From: UBA8296 sp031581145
Lineage (GTDB): Bacteria; Bacteroidota; Rhodothermia; Balneolales; Balneolaceae
DNA length: 17,037 bases
NCBI GenBank assembly: GCA_031581145.1
Contig: JAVLBP010000021.1
Location: forward strand, 1 to 17,037
Direction of reading: 5' to 3'
Shown here: positions 6,721 to 14,247 of the stretch, one piece after another
Layout of the letters: every line of letters begins with the position of its first letter
How positions within the stretch are numbered: the stretch's first letter is position 1
The notes under the pieces: model-generated
Database searches by the model: none
Seen by the model: only the letters and a program-made list of their open reading frames with translations
What the model was told of the DNA's origin: nothing
Translations under genes and position numbers: made by a program

Positions 6721-7287
6721 ATGGCCTTAGCTAGACTACATCAGGTATATAAAGATGATCTTGTGCCCAAACTCATGGAGGAGTTTGAGTATAAGAACCA
6801 AATGGAAGCGCCGAAGCTCACAAAAATTGTCCTTAACGTGGGCGCTGGAGATGCGATTACAGATCGCAAAGCCCTAGAAACAATTCAAGAAAACCTAGGC
6901 CTCATTACGGGGCAGCATGCTGTGCTCACCACAGCCAAGCAATCCATCTCAAACTTTAAGCTTCGCGAAGGGATGGCGATTGGTGCAAAAGTAACGCTCC
7001 GTGGTCGCGTGATGTATGAGTTTCTTGATCGCTTCATCAACCTAACCCTGCCACGTACCCGTGACTTCCAAGGGGTGCCTGACAAAGGATTTGATGGACG
7101 TGGCAATTACAACATGGGTGTCAAGGAGCACACCATTTTTCCAGAAATTGATATCGACAAAGTAGATAAGGTTCACGGGATGGATATCACTTTTGTGACC
7201 ACGGCACAAACCGATTCAGAAGCCTATGCGCTGCTAAGCCATTTTGGTATGCCGTTCAAAAACAGAACTCAAACACAGACCGCTTAA
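6721..7287 (+). CDS. rplE: 50S ribosomal protein L5
   Basis: L5 binds 5S rRNA in the central protuberance and contacts P-site tRNA. The 188-residue protein has the conserved KIVLNVGAGDAITDRKAL (35-52), the AKQSISNFKLREGMAIGAKV stretch (72-91) and PRTRDFQGVPDKGFDGRGNY (111-130), ending with the DITFVTTAQTDSEAYALLS strand. This is a normal full-length L5 with a short polar C-terminus. The start ATG 6721 lies two bases after the L24 stop. Confidence 0.97.
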   Translation: MALARLHQVYKDDLVPKLMEEFEYKNQMEAPKLTKIVLNVGAGDAITDRKALETIQENLGLITGQHAVLTTAKQSISNFKLREGMAIGAKVTLRGRVMYEFLDRFINLTLPRTRDFQGVPDKGFDGRGNYNMGVKEHTIFPEIDIDKVDKVHGMDITFVTTAQTDSEAYALLSHFGMPFKNRTQTQTA

Positions 7288-7289
7288 TT

Positions 7290-7559
7290 ATGGCCAAAAA
7301 ATCTTGGATAGCCAGAAACGAAAAGAAAAAACGTGCCGTTGAGCGCTACGCTGAAAAGCGTCAAGCACTTATCGAGGCAGGAGATTACGAGGGGCTTCAA
7401 AAACTTCCGCGTAATGCCAGCCCAACACGTGTCAAAAATCGTTGTGCTCTCACCGGACGAGCTCGTGGATACGTCGGTCAGTTTGGTATCTCTCGTATTA
7501 AATTCAGACAACTCGCTCTTCAGGGTAAGATTCCTGGCGTTCGCAAGGCAAGTTGGTAA
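7290..7559 (+). CDS. rpsN: 30S ribosomal protein S14, zinc-free form
   Basis: S14 belongs to the 30S head near S3 and S10. At 89 residues it is the long form of the family, and the four-cysteine zinc site of the short ~61-residue form is missing; only one Cys is present (RCALTGRARG). The core RNASPTRVKNRCALTGRARG (41-60) and the end GKIPGVRKASW are family hallmarks. It begins two bases after the L5 stop (TAATTATG). The placement between L5 and S8 is the standard one. Confidence 0.97.
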   Translation: MAKKSWIARNEKKKRAVERYAEKRQALIEAGDYEGLQKLPRNASPTRVKNRCALTGRARGYVGQFGISRIKFRQLALQGKIPGVRKASW

Positions 7560-7580
7560 CCTTAGCAGTAGACGAAACCT

Positions 7581-7976
7581 ATGTTAACCGATCCAATAGC
7601 AGATTTTCTCTCTCGCATTCGTAATGCCCAAATGGCGGGCTTGCGTCGTGTCGATATACCCGCGTCCAAAATGAAGCGCGCCATTACAAAGATTCTTGTC
7701 GATAAGGGATATATCTCTCGCTATATCGATATCGAGGATAGCAAGCAGGGGGTTCTACGCCTGTTTTTGAAGTATGATACGTATGGTCAACCGGTCATCC
7801 AACACATCAGTCGTGTTTCCAAGCCAGGACTTCGCAACTATGTAGGCATGGACAACATTCCACGCTCCCTTAATGGGCTCGGAATTGTCATTCTATCCAC
7901 ATCGCGCGGAGTCATGACAGACAAAGAAGCCAAACAAATGAACGTCGGTGGCGAAGTTCTCTGCACAGTTTATTAA
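7581..7976 (+). CDS. rpsH: 30S ribosomal protein S8
   Basis: S8 is a primary binder of the central domain of 16S rRNA and in E. coli represses the spc operon. The 131-residue sequence starts TDPIADFLSRIRNAQMAG and ends with RSLNGLGIVILSTSRGVMTD and KEAKQMNVGGEVLCTVY, the C-terminal signature that holds the rRNA-binding residues. Length is normal. It starts 21 nt after rpsN. It is followed by the widest spacer of the protein cluster (109 nt). Confidence 0.97.
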   Translation: MLTDPIADFLSRIRNAQMAGLRRVDIPASKMKRAITKILVDKGYISRYIDIEDSKQGVLRLFLKYDTYGQPVIQHISRVSKPGLRNYVGMDNIPRSLNGLGIVILSTSRGVMTDKEAKQMNVGGEVLCTVY

Positions 7977-8085
7977 TGGACTATTGATTGTATAATGATG
8001 AATGATGGTCTAATGATGGAACTCAAGTATAGAAACCAGCAACCCAATTGAATTCACAACGCGTTAGTAAGAAAAGTTAAATCCC
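7977..8085 (+). other. 109-nt spacer with AATGATG-type short repeats between S8 and L6
   Basis: The spacer contains repeated AATGATG words at 7994-8000 and 8001-8007, and TAATGATGG at 8011-8019, next to a similar ATTGATTG at 7983-7990. A TATAAT hexamer occurs at 7991-7996, but I see no -35 element at a suitable distance. The second half (8020-8085) is A-rich and ends with AAGAAAAGTTAAATCCC just before ATG 8086, without a Shine-Dalgarno sequence. It may be a decayed tandem repeat or a weak internal promoter; neither is established. Confidence 0.5.
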
Positions 8086-8640
8086 ATGTCTCGAATTGGA
8101 AAGAATCCTATTGCCCTACCCGATCAAGTGACGGTCGATATCTCTGCCGATAATTTGGTTACGGTCAAAGGGGCTAAAGGTGAGAATCAAGTTCATGTTA
8201 AAGCAAATCTTGCCGTCACACAGCAGGATAACGCGATTGTCGTGAATCGCCACACAGAATCGAAAGAGGATAAGGCGATGCACGGTTTATACCGATCCTT
8301 AATCGAAAATATGGTTATTGGTGTGAGCCAAGGATTTGTCAAAGAGCTCGAAATCATCGGTGTTGGGTTTCGTGCAGCCATGAGTGGAAATGTCCTGGAG
8401 CTTAACATCGGATTTTCCCACCCCATCTTTTTTATGGCGCCAGATGGAATTTCTATTGACGTGGATACGAAGCGTGGGAAAAATCCCATTATCGTGATTT
8501 CTGGCCATGACAAGGAGCTGGTTGGTCAGGTGGCTGCCAAAATACGCGGGCTTCGTAAACCAGAGCCGTACAAAGGCAAAGGAATCCGCTACCTCGGTGA
8601 ACAAATTCGACGCAAAGCCGGTAAATCTGCCGCAAAATAA
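8086..8640 (+). CDS. rplF: 50S ribosomal protein L6
   Basis: L6 lies by the sarcin-ricin loop region where elongation factors bind. The 184-residue protein starts SRIGKNPIALPDQV, has the middle block LYRSLIENMVIGVSQGFVKE (68-87) and the C-terminal rRNA-binding signature RKPEPYKGKGIRYLGEQIRR (157-176). Two repeated domains of about 80 residues are expected and the length fits. The spacer before it is unusually long for this cluster, so expression may be set separately from S8. Confidence 0.97.
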   Translation: MSRIGKNPIALPDQVTVDISADNLVTVKGAKGENQVHVKANLAVTQQDNAIVVNRHTESKEDKAMHGLYRSLIENMVIGVSQGFVKELEIIGVGFRAAMSGNVLELNIGFSHPIFFMAPDGISIDVDTKRGKNPIIVISGHDKELVGQVAAKIRGLRKPEPYKGKGIRYLGEQIRRKAGKSAAK

Positions 8641-8671
8641 ATTAAGGACGATCAAATACGATCTTTGAGCC

Positions 8672-9040
8672 ATGAATAAGAATATTGTAAAAACAGAACG
8701 CCGCAACAGAATCCATCGTAGGGTTCGTGCGAAGGTTCAAGGCACAGCCGAGCGTCCACGCTTGAGTGCATTCAAAAGCAACAAACATGTGACGCTTCAG
8801 CTGATTGATGACCTAAAAGAGCAAACCATTTTGGGGATGTCAACCAATACCAAAGGTGTCGCCGATCTAGTCAAAGGTAAGAGTCCGTCGGAAGCTGCGG
8901 GCATCGTTGGCCAAGAGATTGCCAAAGCTGCCAAAGATCAGGGCATAACTAAAGTGGTATTTGACCGTGGTGGATTCGTCTATCATGGGGTCATCAAGGC
9001 AGCTGCAGAAGGTGCTCGTGAAGGCGGCCTCCAATTTTAA
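8672..9040 (+). CDS. rplR: 50S ribosomal protein L18
   Basis: L18 binds 5S rRNA and helps dock it on the large subunit. The 122-residue protein has a basic start (RRNRIHRRVRAKVQGTAERP) followed by RLSAFKSNKHVTLQLIDD and ends with VVFDRGGFVYHGVIKAAAEG and AREGGLQF, the classical L18 end. Length is normal. It starts 31 nt after L6 and is followed by a 46-nt A/C/G-rich spacer before S5 with no recognisable signal. Confidence 0.97.
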   Translation: MNKNIVKTERRNRIHRRVRAKVQGTAERPRLSAFKSNKHVTLQLIDDLKEQTILGMSTNTKGVADLVKGKSPSEAAGIVGQEIAKAAKDQGITKVVFDRGGFVYHGVIKAAAEGAREGGLQF

Positions 9041-9086
9041 CCAACGACCGAAACGAAACGCGATTAACGAACGAAGAGAATAACCC

Positions 9087-9611
9087 ATGCCAAAGATTAG
9101 AAGAAAACCTTTTGTTCCCGCTGCTGGACTCGACTTGCAAGAGCAATTGGTCCATGTGAACCGTGTGTCCAAGGTTGTAAAAGGTGGACGCCGCTTTAGC
9201 TTTAACGCCATTGTTGTCGTTGGAAACCGCGACGGTGTTGTTGGGCACGGTCTTGGAAAGGCTAATGAAGTGACCGATGCCATCCAAAAAGGGCTCCAAG
9301 AGGCCAAAAAGAATCTAATTCGCGTTCCACGCACCAAAACAGGGAGTATCTACCACCCCGTTGTCGGCAAAGCGGGTGCAGGGAAGGTATTGCTACGCCC
9401 AGCCTCTGAAGGTACGGGTGTGATTGCCGGTGGAGCGGTACGTAACCTCATGGAGATGGCTGGCATTCATAATGTGCTTTCCAAATCTCAAGGGTCGTCA
9501 AACCCCCACAATATGGTGAAAGCAGCCTACCAAGCGTTGAAGGACTTGACCGATCCAATTGAAGTCTCACAACGTCGTGGCGTCCCTCTCAAAAAAGTAT
9601 TTAATGGATAA
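9087..9611 (+). CDS. rpsE: 30S ribosomal protein S5
   Basis: S5 acts at the mRNA entry and in decoding fidelity. The 174-residue protein has the double-stranded-RNA-like N-domain VSKVVKGGRRFSFNAIVVVG (27-46) with DGVVGHGLGKANEV (49-62), and the second domain VLLRPASEGTGVIAGGAVRN (101-120). VVKGGRRF (30-37) is the loop where spectinomycin-resistance changes occur in E. coli S5. It looks normal in length and sequence. In most bacteria the L30 gene rpmD follows; here the L15 gene starts only 36 nt later. Confidence 0.97.
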   Translation: MPKIRRKPFVPAAGLDLQEQLVHVNRVSKVVKGGRRFSFNAIVVVGNRDGVVGHGLGKANEVTDAIQKGLQEAKKNLIRVPRTKTGSIYHPVVGKAGAGKVLLRPASEGTGVIAGGAVRNLMEMAGIHNVLSKSQGSSNPHNMVKAAYQALKDLTDPIEVSQRRGVPLKKVFNG

Positions 9612-9647
9612 TGTGCCCATAGTGGCTCACAAAAAAGCGAAGAACGT

Positions 9648-10232
9648 ATGGAACTTCACAAATTAGAATCACCGGCACCCAACAAACAGTCACGCAAACG
9701 CGTGGGCCGCGGTGAAGGCTCTGGACTTGGAAAGCAGTCAGGCAAAGGGCACAACGGCCAAAAGGCTCGTGGAGCGGGCAAAGTCGCTGTAGGGTTTGAA
9801 GGGGGGCAGATGCCACTCTATCGCCGTATTCCCAAGTACGGATTCAAAAACTTTAATCGTGTAGCCTACGTTTCTTTGAATCTATACCAGCTAGCTAAAG
9901 CCATGGATCAGAAGAAAGTGGGGTCTAAGATTACCTTTGACGACCTCGTTAAGGCTCGTCTTGTGGATAAAAACGACAAGGTGAAACTTCTGGCACATGG
10001 TGACTTTGACAAGAAAGTCTCGATTGAAGTCCACAAAGCAAGCGCAAAGGCCAAAGCGAAAATTGAAGAGTTAGGTGGCACAATTACGCTTTTGACAAAA
10101 GAGCAAGCCCCAGAGCAGGCACAGGAACAAGCCCCAGAACAGTCAGCTTCAGAACAGACAGCTCCAGAAGCGTCTACAGATGATGCGGACACCTCAGCGC
10201 CGGCTACCGACGAAGAATCAAAAGACTCTTAA
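9648..10232 (+). CDS. rplO: 50S ribosomal protein L15 with acidic C-terminal tail
   Basis: L15 binds 23S rRNA late in assembly and touches L4 in known ribosome structures. The N-terminal part RKRVGRGEGSGLGKQSGKGH (16-35) and RGAGKVAVGFEGGQMPLYRR (41-60) are the glycine-rich family start, and the core ends near LGGTITLLT (142-150). E. coli L15 has 144 residues; this one has 194. Residues 151-194 are a Glu/Gln/Pro/Ala/Asp-rich tail with repeated QAPEQ words and almost no basic residues. The tail shares its acidic character with those of L17 and L22. It runs up to secY, 17 nt away. Confidence 0.95.
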   Translation: MELHKLESPAPNKQSRKRVGRGEGSGLGKQSGKGHNGQKARGAGKVAVGFEGGQMPLYRRIPKYGFKNFNRVAYVSLNLYQLAKAMDQKKVGSKITFDDLVKARLVDKNDKVKLLAHGDFDKKVSIEVHKASAKAKAKIEELGGTITLLTKEQAPEQAQEQAPEQSASEQTAPEASTDDADTSAPATDEESKDS

Positions 10233-10249
10233 CCATTTTATAGAGAGAT

Positions 10250-11557
10250 ATGCCTCTTTGGGATACCATACGAAACATTTTTAAGATCGAGGAGCTGAAA
10301 GATCGGATCCTTTATACCATTGGTATTTTAATGGTATACCGTCTTGGAAGTTACATCACGATGCCAGGTGTGGACGCCTCACTTTTGGCCCAATCTCCAG
10401 GAAATGCCTCGAGCCTTCTAGGTCTGTTTGATCTATTTGTTGGTGGAGCCTTCACTCGTGCAGGGGTCTTCGCCCTTGGGATCATGCCTTACATTACCGC
10501 ATCCATTATTATTCAGTTAATGGGCGCCGTGGTCCCTTACTTCCAAAAGCTTCAACGTGAGGGAGAGGAAGGGCGACGTAAGATGTCTAATATTACTCGT
10601 TATGGAACCATTGGAATTACCGCAGTCCAGGCCATTGGATTCTCCATCAACTTGATGGCCACGTCTCCAGAAGCTATCGTCGTGAACTCGACGCTTTTTG
10701 TGTTTACAGCTGTGATTGTTCTTACCGCGGGTACCGCCTTTGTCATGTGGTTGGGTGAACGAATCACCGATCGAGGCATAGGAAACGGGATTTCATTGAT
10801 CATTATGATTGGGATCATTGCGGCACTGCCAACCCAAGTGATTAACGAAGTTCAAACGAGCGCAAACTTGATCATCTTCTTGATTGAAGTTGGCGTACTC
10901 TCGCTCGTGATTGCAGCCTCTGTACTTTTGACGCAAGGTATGAGACGTGTCCCTGTGCAATATGCAAAGCGCGTTGTGGGTCGCAAGCAGTATGGTGGGA
11001 CGACGCAGTATTTGCCACTGAAGATTAATGCGGCGGGGGTTATGCCTATCATCTTCGCTCAGTCCATTATGTTTATTCCAAGCACAATTGGCACATTCTT
11101 CCCTGACAATGAAACCGTTCAGTTTTTAACCGCGTGGAGTGCTGACTTTACAGGTCTAACCTACTCTGCAGTGTTCTTTGTGATTTGTGTGTTCTTCACC
11201 TATTTCTACACGGCCATTGCGATTAACCCGCGAGAAATGGCCGACACGATGAAACGTCAAGGCGGTTTCATCCCAGGTGTGCGTCCTGGTAAGGCGACAG
11301 TTGCCTTTATTGACAATATTCTTACCAAAATTACATTCCCGGGATCCTTGTTTTTGTCCTTCATCGCGATCCTTCCAGCCATTGTCGCACAATTTGGTGT
11401 GACCCCTGGCTTTGCGCTTTTCTTTGGGGGGACAAGTCTCTTGATTATTGTGGGTGTAGCCCTTGATACGCTCCAACAAATTGAAAGTCACCTCATGATG
11501 CGTCATTATGATGGATTCATGAAATCCGGAAAAATTCGTGGCCGTCGCCGCATGTAA
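10250..11557 (+). CDS. secY: Protein translocase subunit SecY
   Basis: SecY forms the membrane channel for secreted and inner-membrane proteins, working with SecE and SecG, and docks ribosomes or SecA on its cytoplasmic loops. The 435-residue sequence has ten hydrophobic segments; the first is near residues 19-38, the second near 73-95 (GIMPYITASIIIQLMGAVVP), and the last ends near 404. Hallmarks are the plug region SSLLGLFDLFVGGAFTRAGV (54-73), WLGERITDRGIGNGIS (167-182) and GGFIPGVRPGKAT (338-350). The basic cytoplasmic tail ends KIRGRRRM. The next gene is map, three bases after the stop; adk, present here in many other phyla, is absent. Confidence 0.98.
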   Translation: MPLWDTIRNIFKIEELKDRILYTIGILMVYRLGSYITMPGVDASLLAQSPGNASSLLGLFDLFVGGAFTRAGVFALGIMPYITASIIIQLMGAVVPYFQKLQREGEEGRRKMSNITRYGTIGITAVQAIGFSINLMATSPEAIVVNSTLFVFTAVIVLTAGTAFVMWLGERITDRGIGNGISLIIMIGIIAALPTQVINEVQTSANLIIFLIEVGVLSLVIAASVLLTQGMRRVPVQYAKRVVGRKQYGGTTQYLPLKINAAGVMPIIFAQSIMFIPSTIGTFFPDNETVQFLTAWSADFTGLTYSAVFFVICVFFTYFYTAIAINPREMADTMKRQGGFIPGVRPGKATVAFIDNILTKITFPGSLFLSFIAILPAIVAQFGVTPGFALFFGGTSLLIIVGVALDTLQQIESHLMMRHYDGFMKSGKIRGRRRM

Positions 11558-11560
11558 TTC

Positions 11561-12376
11561 ATGATACACCTCAAGAGTGACATAGAAATTCAGAAGATGC
11601 GTGAATCTGCTCAGATTGTTTCTCGCACACTAGGTCTGGTTGCCCAACACCTCGAACCAGGGGTCAGTACGGCATCACTAGATCGTATGGCTGAAGACTA
11701 TATCGCATCTCAAGGGGGTCGTCCAGCATTCAAGGGGTATGGCTCGCCCAAGAATCCATTTCCGGGGACGCTCTGCATTTCGATCAATGAAGAGGTTGTT
11801 CATGGCATTCCAAGTGAATCGCGGGTTCTTCAAGAAGGGGATCTTGTGAGTATTGACTGTGGTGTCGAGAAGAACGGCTACTTTGGCGATCATGCGTTCA
11901 CATTTGGCGTGGGTGAGATCTCTGAGGACCAACACCATTTGTTGCAAACCACGCTAGAGTCACTCTACCTGGGAATCGATCAAGCCATTCATGGTCATAA
12001 GATGGGCGATGTTTCTCACGCGATTCAAACCCATTGTGAAAACCATGGCTATGGTGTTGTACGAAGCTTGGTGGGACACGGGCTTGGCAAAAGCTTACAC
12101 GAGGAGCCATCTGTACCAAATTATGGAAAACCCGGCTCTGGTGAACGACTTCGCGACGGGCTAACCCTCGCAATTGAACCGATGGTGAATGCCGGCACTT
12201 GGAAAGTTGATACGCTTGAGGATGGCTGGACCATTGTGACCGCCGATGGGTCAAACTCAGCTCATTTTGAGCATGACATTGTTGTACGTGACGGCGAAGC
12301 TGATATTCTGAGCACATTTGAGTATATTACTGAGCTTGACAAAAACCAATCTGTGACCATTCCAACCTATGGCTAA
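11561..12376 (+). CDS. map: Methionine aminopeptidase, type I
   Basis: This cytoplasmic metalloenzyme removes the starting Met from new proteins when the second residue is small. The 271-residue protein is a pita-bread fold without a long N-terminal domain, as in type Ia enzymes. All five metal ligands can be assigned: Asp99 (SIDCGV), Asp110 (YFGDHAFT), His173 (VGHGLGKSLHEEP), Glu206 (LAIEPM) and Glu237 (SAHFEHDIVV). His81 and His180 match the conserved catalytic histidines. It sits two codons' distance from secY and overlaps infA by 8 nt (12369-12376), so translation of IF1 is probably coupled to it. Confidence 0.97.
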   Translation: MIHLKSDIEIQKMRESAQIVSRTLGLVAQHLEPGVSTASLDRMAEDYIASQGGRPAFKGYGSPKNPFPGTLCISINEEVVHGIPSESRVLQEGDLVSIDCGVEKNGYFGDHAFTFGVGEISEDQHHLLQTTLESLYLGIDQAIHGHKMGDVSHAIQTHCENHGYGVVRSLVGHGLGKSLHEEPSVPNYGKPGSGERLRDGLTLAIEPMVNAGTWKVDTLEDGWTIVTADGSNSAHFEHDIVVRDGEADILSTFEYITELDKNQSVTIPTYG

Positions 12377-12587
12377 ACAAGAACCGATACAGCAGGAAGG
12401 GACGATTCTTGAGGCATTACCCAATGCCCAATTCAAGGTTGAGCTGGATAATGGGCACGAGATTTTGGCCCATGTATCAGGTAAAATGAGGATGTACTAC
12501 ATCAAAATTCTACCTGGCGACAGAGTGCAAATTGAGATGTCTCCTTACGACTTGACGAAAGGGCGCATCACCTATCGCGAAAAATAG
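12369..12587 (+). CDS. infA: Translation initiation factor IF-1
   Basis: IF-1 binds the A site of the 30S subunit during initiation. The 72-residue OB-fold protein has the usual pattern EGTILEALPNAQFKVELDNG (10-29), HVSGKMRMYYIKILPGDRV and the end YDLTKGRITYREK. Length equals the bacterial standard. ATG 12369 lies inside the last codons of map in another frame; the next residues AKQEPIQ support this start, as bacterial IF-1 commonly begins MAKxE. No Shine-Dalgarno sequence is visible. Confidence 0.97.
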   Translation: MAKQEPIQQEGTILEALPNAQFKVELDNGHEILAHVSGKMRMYYIKILPGDRVQIEMSPYDLTKGRITYREK

Positions 12588-12622
12588 AGTAAGACGCTGA
12601 AACAAACGCAAAGCAGCCAATT

Positions 12623-12739
12623 ATGAAAACAAAATCATCTGTAAAGAAACGCAGCGCTGATGACAAGATGGTTCGTCGTAAAGGACGTCTTTACATCATT
12701 AACAAAAAAAACCCACGTCATAAGAAACGTCAAGGATAA
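12623..12739 (+). CDS. rpmJ: 50S ribosomal protein L36, zinc-free form
   Basis: This 38-codon gene, ATG 12623 to TAA 12737-12739, encodes L36, which binds 23S rRNA domain VI and stabilises the elongation-factor region. It reads MKTKSSVKKRSADDKMVRRK (1-20), then GRLYIINKKNPRHKKRQG (21-38). The SVKKR start and the final KxRQG motif are diagnostic, and the length matches E. coli L36 exactly. The three Cys and one His that hold zinc in the classical form are replaced (no Cys remains), so this is a zinc-free paralogue type. Its position between infA and rpsM is the standard one. Confidence 0.93.
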   Translation: MKTKSSVKKRSADDKMVRRKGRLYIINKKNPRHKKRQG

Positions 12740-12745
12740 TAGCAT

Positions 12746-13123
12746 ATGGCTCGTATAGCAGGTATAGATCTCCCGAAAGAAAAACGAGGCGAAGTTGGCC
12801 TTACGTACATTTTTGGCATAGGCCCAAAGACCTCTAAAGTCATCTTGGATGCTGCAGGGATTGATTACGACACCAAAGTGTCTGACTGGACAGATGCTCA
12901 GGTCTCGGCGATTCGCAAAGTGATTGAAGAGCAGGTGAAAGTCGAAGGGCAGCTCCGCTCTGAAATCAACGGAAACATCCGCCGCCTCATGGAGATCGGC
13001 TCGTACCGCGGCTTACGCCATCGCAAAGGCTTGCCTTTACGTGGTCAACGCACCAAAACTAACGCACGGACTCGCAAAGGTCGCAAGAAGACTGTTGCTG
13101 GGAAGAAAAAGGTCATTAAATAA
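12746..13123 (+). CDS. rpsM: 30S ribosomal protein S13
   Basis: S13 is a 30S head protein that makes subunit bridges and reaches P-site tRNA through its C-terminal tail. The 125-residue protein starts ARIAGIDLPKEKRGEVGLTY, has the FGIGPKTSK helix-hairpin-helix (23-31), GSYRGLRHRKGLPLRGQRTK (85-104) and the basic end TNARTRKGRKKTVAGKKKVI. Length is normal. It starts 6 nt after rpmJ and is followed 24 nt later by S11. Confidence 0.97.
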   Translation: MARIAGIDLPKEKRGEVGLTYIFGIGPKTSKVILDAAGIDYDTKVSDWTDAQVSAIRKVIEEQVKVEGQLRSEINGNIRRLMEIGSYRGLRHRKGLPLRGQRTKTNARTRKGRKKTVAGKKKVIK

Positions 13124-13147
13124 CGTCAGTGATATAAAACTACAAGC

Positions 13148-13555
13148 ATGGCAACCAATTCAAGCAATTCATCGGCTCCAACAAAGCGCAAGAAGAAAAA
13201 GCAGGTTTCAGATCCATCAGGTCTAGCGTTTGTAAAAGCAACATTCAACAACGTCATCGTCACCATTACCGATAGTGCCGGTAATGTCCTTTCATGGTCC
13301 TCTGCGGGGAAAGAGGGGTTCAAAGGATCGCGTAAAAACACACCCTATGCAGCACAATTATCAGCGGAAACTGCATCCAGAGCTGCTTATGACATGGGTT
13401 TGCGCAAAGTTGAAGTCTTTGTCAAAGGACCAGGCTCTGGACGCGAAGCAGCGGTTCGCGCGATGGCCAATTGTGGCTTGGAAGTCACGATGATTCAAGA
13501 TCGCACACCCATTCCACACAATGGCTGCCGTCCACCGGCACGCCGTCGTGTATAG
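13148..13555 (+). CDS. rpsK: 30S ribosomal protein S11
   Basis: S11 lies on the 30S platform next to the 3' end of 16S rRNA, by the E site and Shine-Dalgarno helix. The 135-residue protein has the family pattern GLAFVKATFNNVIVTITDSA (25-44), the GPGSGREAAVRAMANCGLEV stretch (94-113) and ends IPHNGCRPPARRRV. Asn125-Gly126 in HNGCRPP corresponds to the E. coli site known to form isoaspartate. The N-terminus carries a Ser/Asn-rich leader with a KRKKKK cluster (13-18). In Bacteroidota, S11 is among the proteins reported to hold the anti-Shine-Dalgarno region; whether the same applies here is not visible. Confidence 0.97.
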   Translation: MATNSSNSSAPTKRKKKKQVSDPSGLAFVKATFNNVIVTITDSAGNVLSWSSAGKEGFKGSRKNTPYAAQLSAETASRAAYDMGLRKVEVFVKGPGSGREAAVRAMANCGLEVTMIQDRTPIPHNGCRPPARRRV

Positions 13556-13618
13556 AACAAGAAGAATTAACAAAAAAGTCGTCAGTAGACATTTATAACG
13601 TCAGGTAAGGTATCCCAC

Positions 13619-14224
13619 ATGGCAAGATATAGCGGACCCAAACAAAAAATTGCTCGCCGTTTTCGTGAACCGATTTTTGGCCCTAGTAAGGCACTAGAGC
13701 GCAAAGCCTATGGACCAGGTCAACACGGTCGTAGCCGTTTTTCACGCAAAAGTGAGTACGCAACCCAGCTCGAAGAGAAGCAAAAAGCAAAGTACACTTA
13801 TGGCTTGCTTGAGCGTCAATTCCGCAATTTGTATGAAAAAGTTACGAGCCAAAAAGGGGTAACGGGTGATCTGCTCTTACAACATCTTGAGTCTCGGTTG
13901 GACAATACAGTGTATCGCCTGGGTTTTGCCCGCACGCGTCAACAAGCGCGCCAGTTGGTCTCACACAAACATATTGTGGTCAATGGCCAAATCGTCAACA
14001 TCCCATCATACGAGCTCAAGCCAGGGGACGTTATTAGCCTTCGTCCAAAGTCTAGAGACCTAGAAGCGGTAACCGATGCGCTAGAATATGGCTCACGCAT
14101 AAAGTATAGCTGGGTTGAGGTAGACAAAAAAACACGCTCTGGAAAGTATTTAAGCCACCCAGATGTGGAAGAAATTCCCGAGAAAATCAATGTCCAGCTG
14201 ATTGTTGAGCTGTACTCCAAGTAA
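13619..14224 (+). CDS. rpsD: 30S ribosomal protein S4, zinc-free form
   Basis: S4 starts 30S assembly on the 5' domain of 16S rRNA and in E. coli represses the alpha operon and acts in rRNA antitermination. The 201-residue protein starts ARYSGPKQKIARRFREPIFG and has the KAYGPGQHGRSRFSRKSEYA stretch (29-48). The S4 RNA-binding domain covers about residues 91-155 (ESRLDNTVYRLGFARTRQQA). The N-terminus lacks the cysteines of the zinc-binding form. A 63-nt leader precedes it, containing two copies of CGTCAG that also occur before S11. Confidence 0.97.
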   Translation: MARYSGPKQKIARRFREPIFGPSKALERKAYGPGQHGRSRFSRKSEYATQLEEKQKAKYTYGLLERQFRNLYEKVTSQKGVTGDLLLQHLESRLDNTVYRLGFARTRQQARQLVSHKHIVVNGQIVNIPSYELKPGDVISLRPKSRDLEAVTDALEYGSRIKYSWVEVDKKTRSGKYLSHPDVEEIPEKINVQLIVELYSK

Positions 14225-14247
14225 ACCCTAAACACGACGTCGATATT

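Noticed and set aside
11555..11563. A missing or broken adk gene between secY and map
   Set aside because: Only three bases separate the genes and no remnant is present. Absence of adk here is the usual layout in Bacteroidota relatives.
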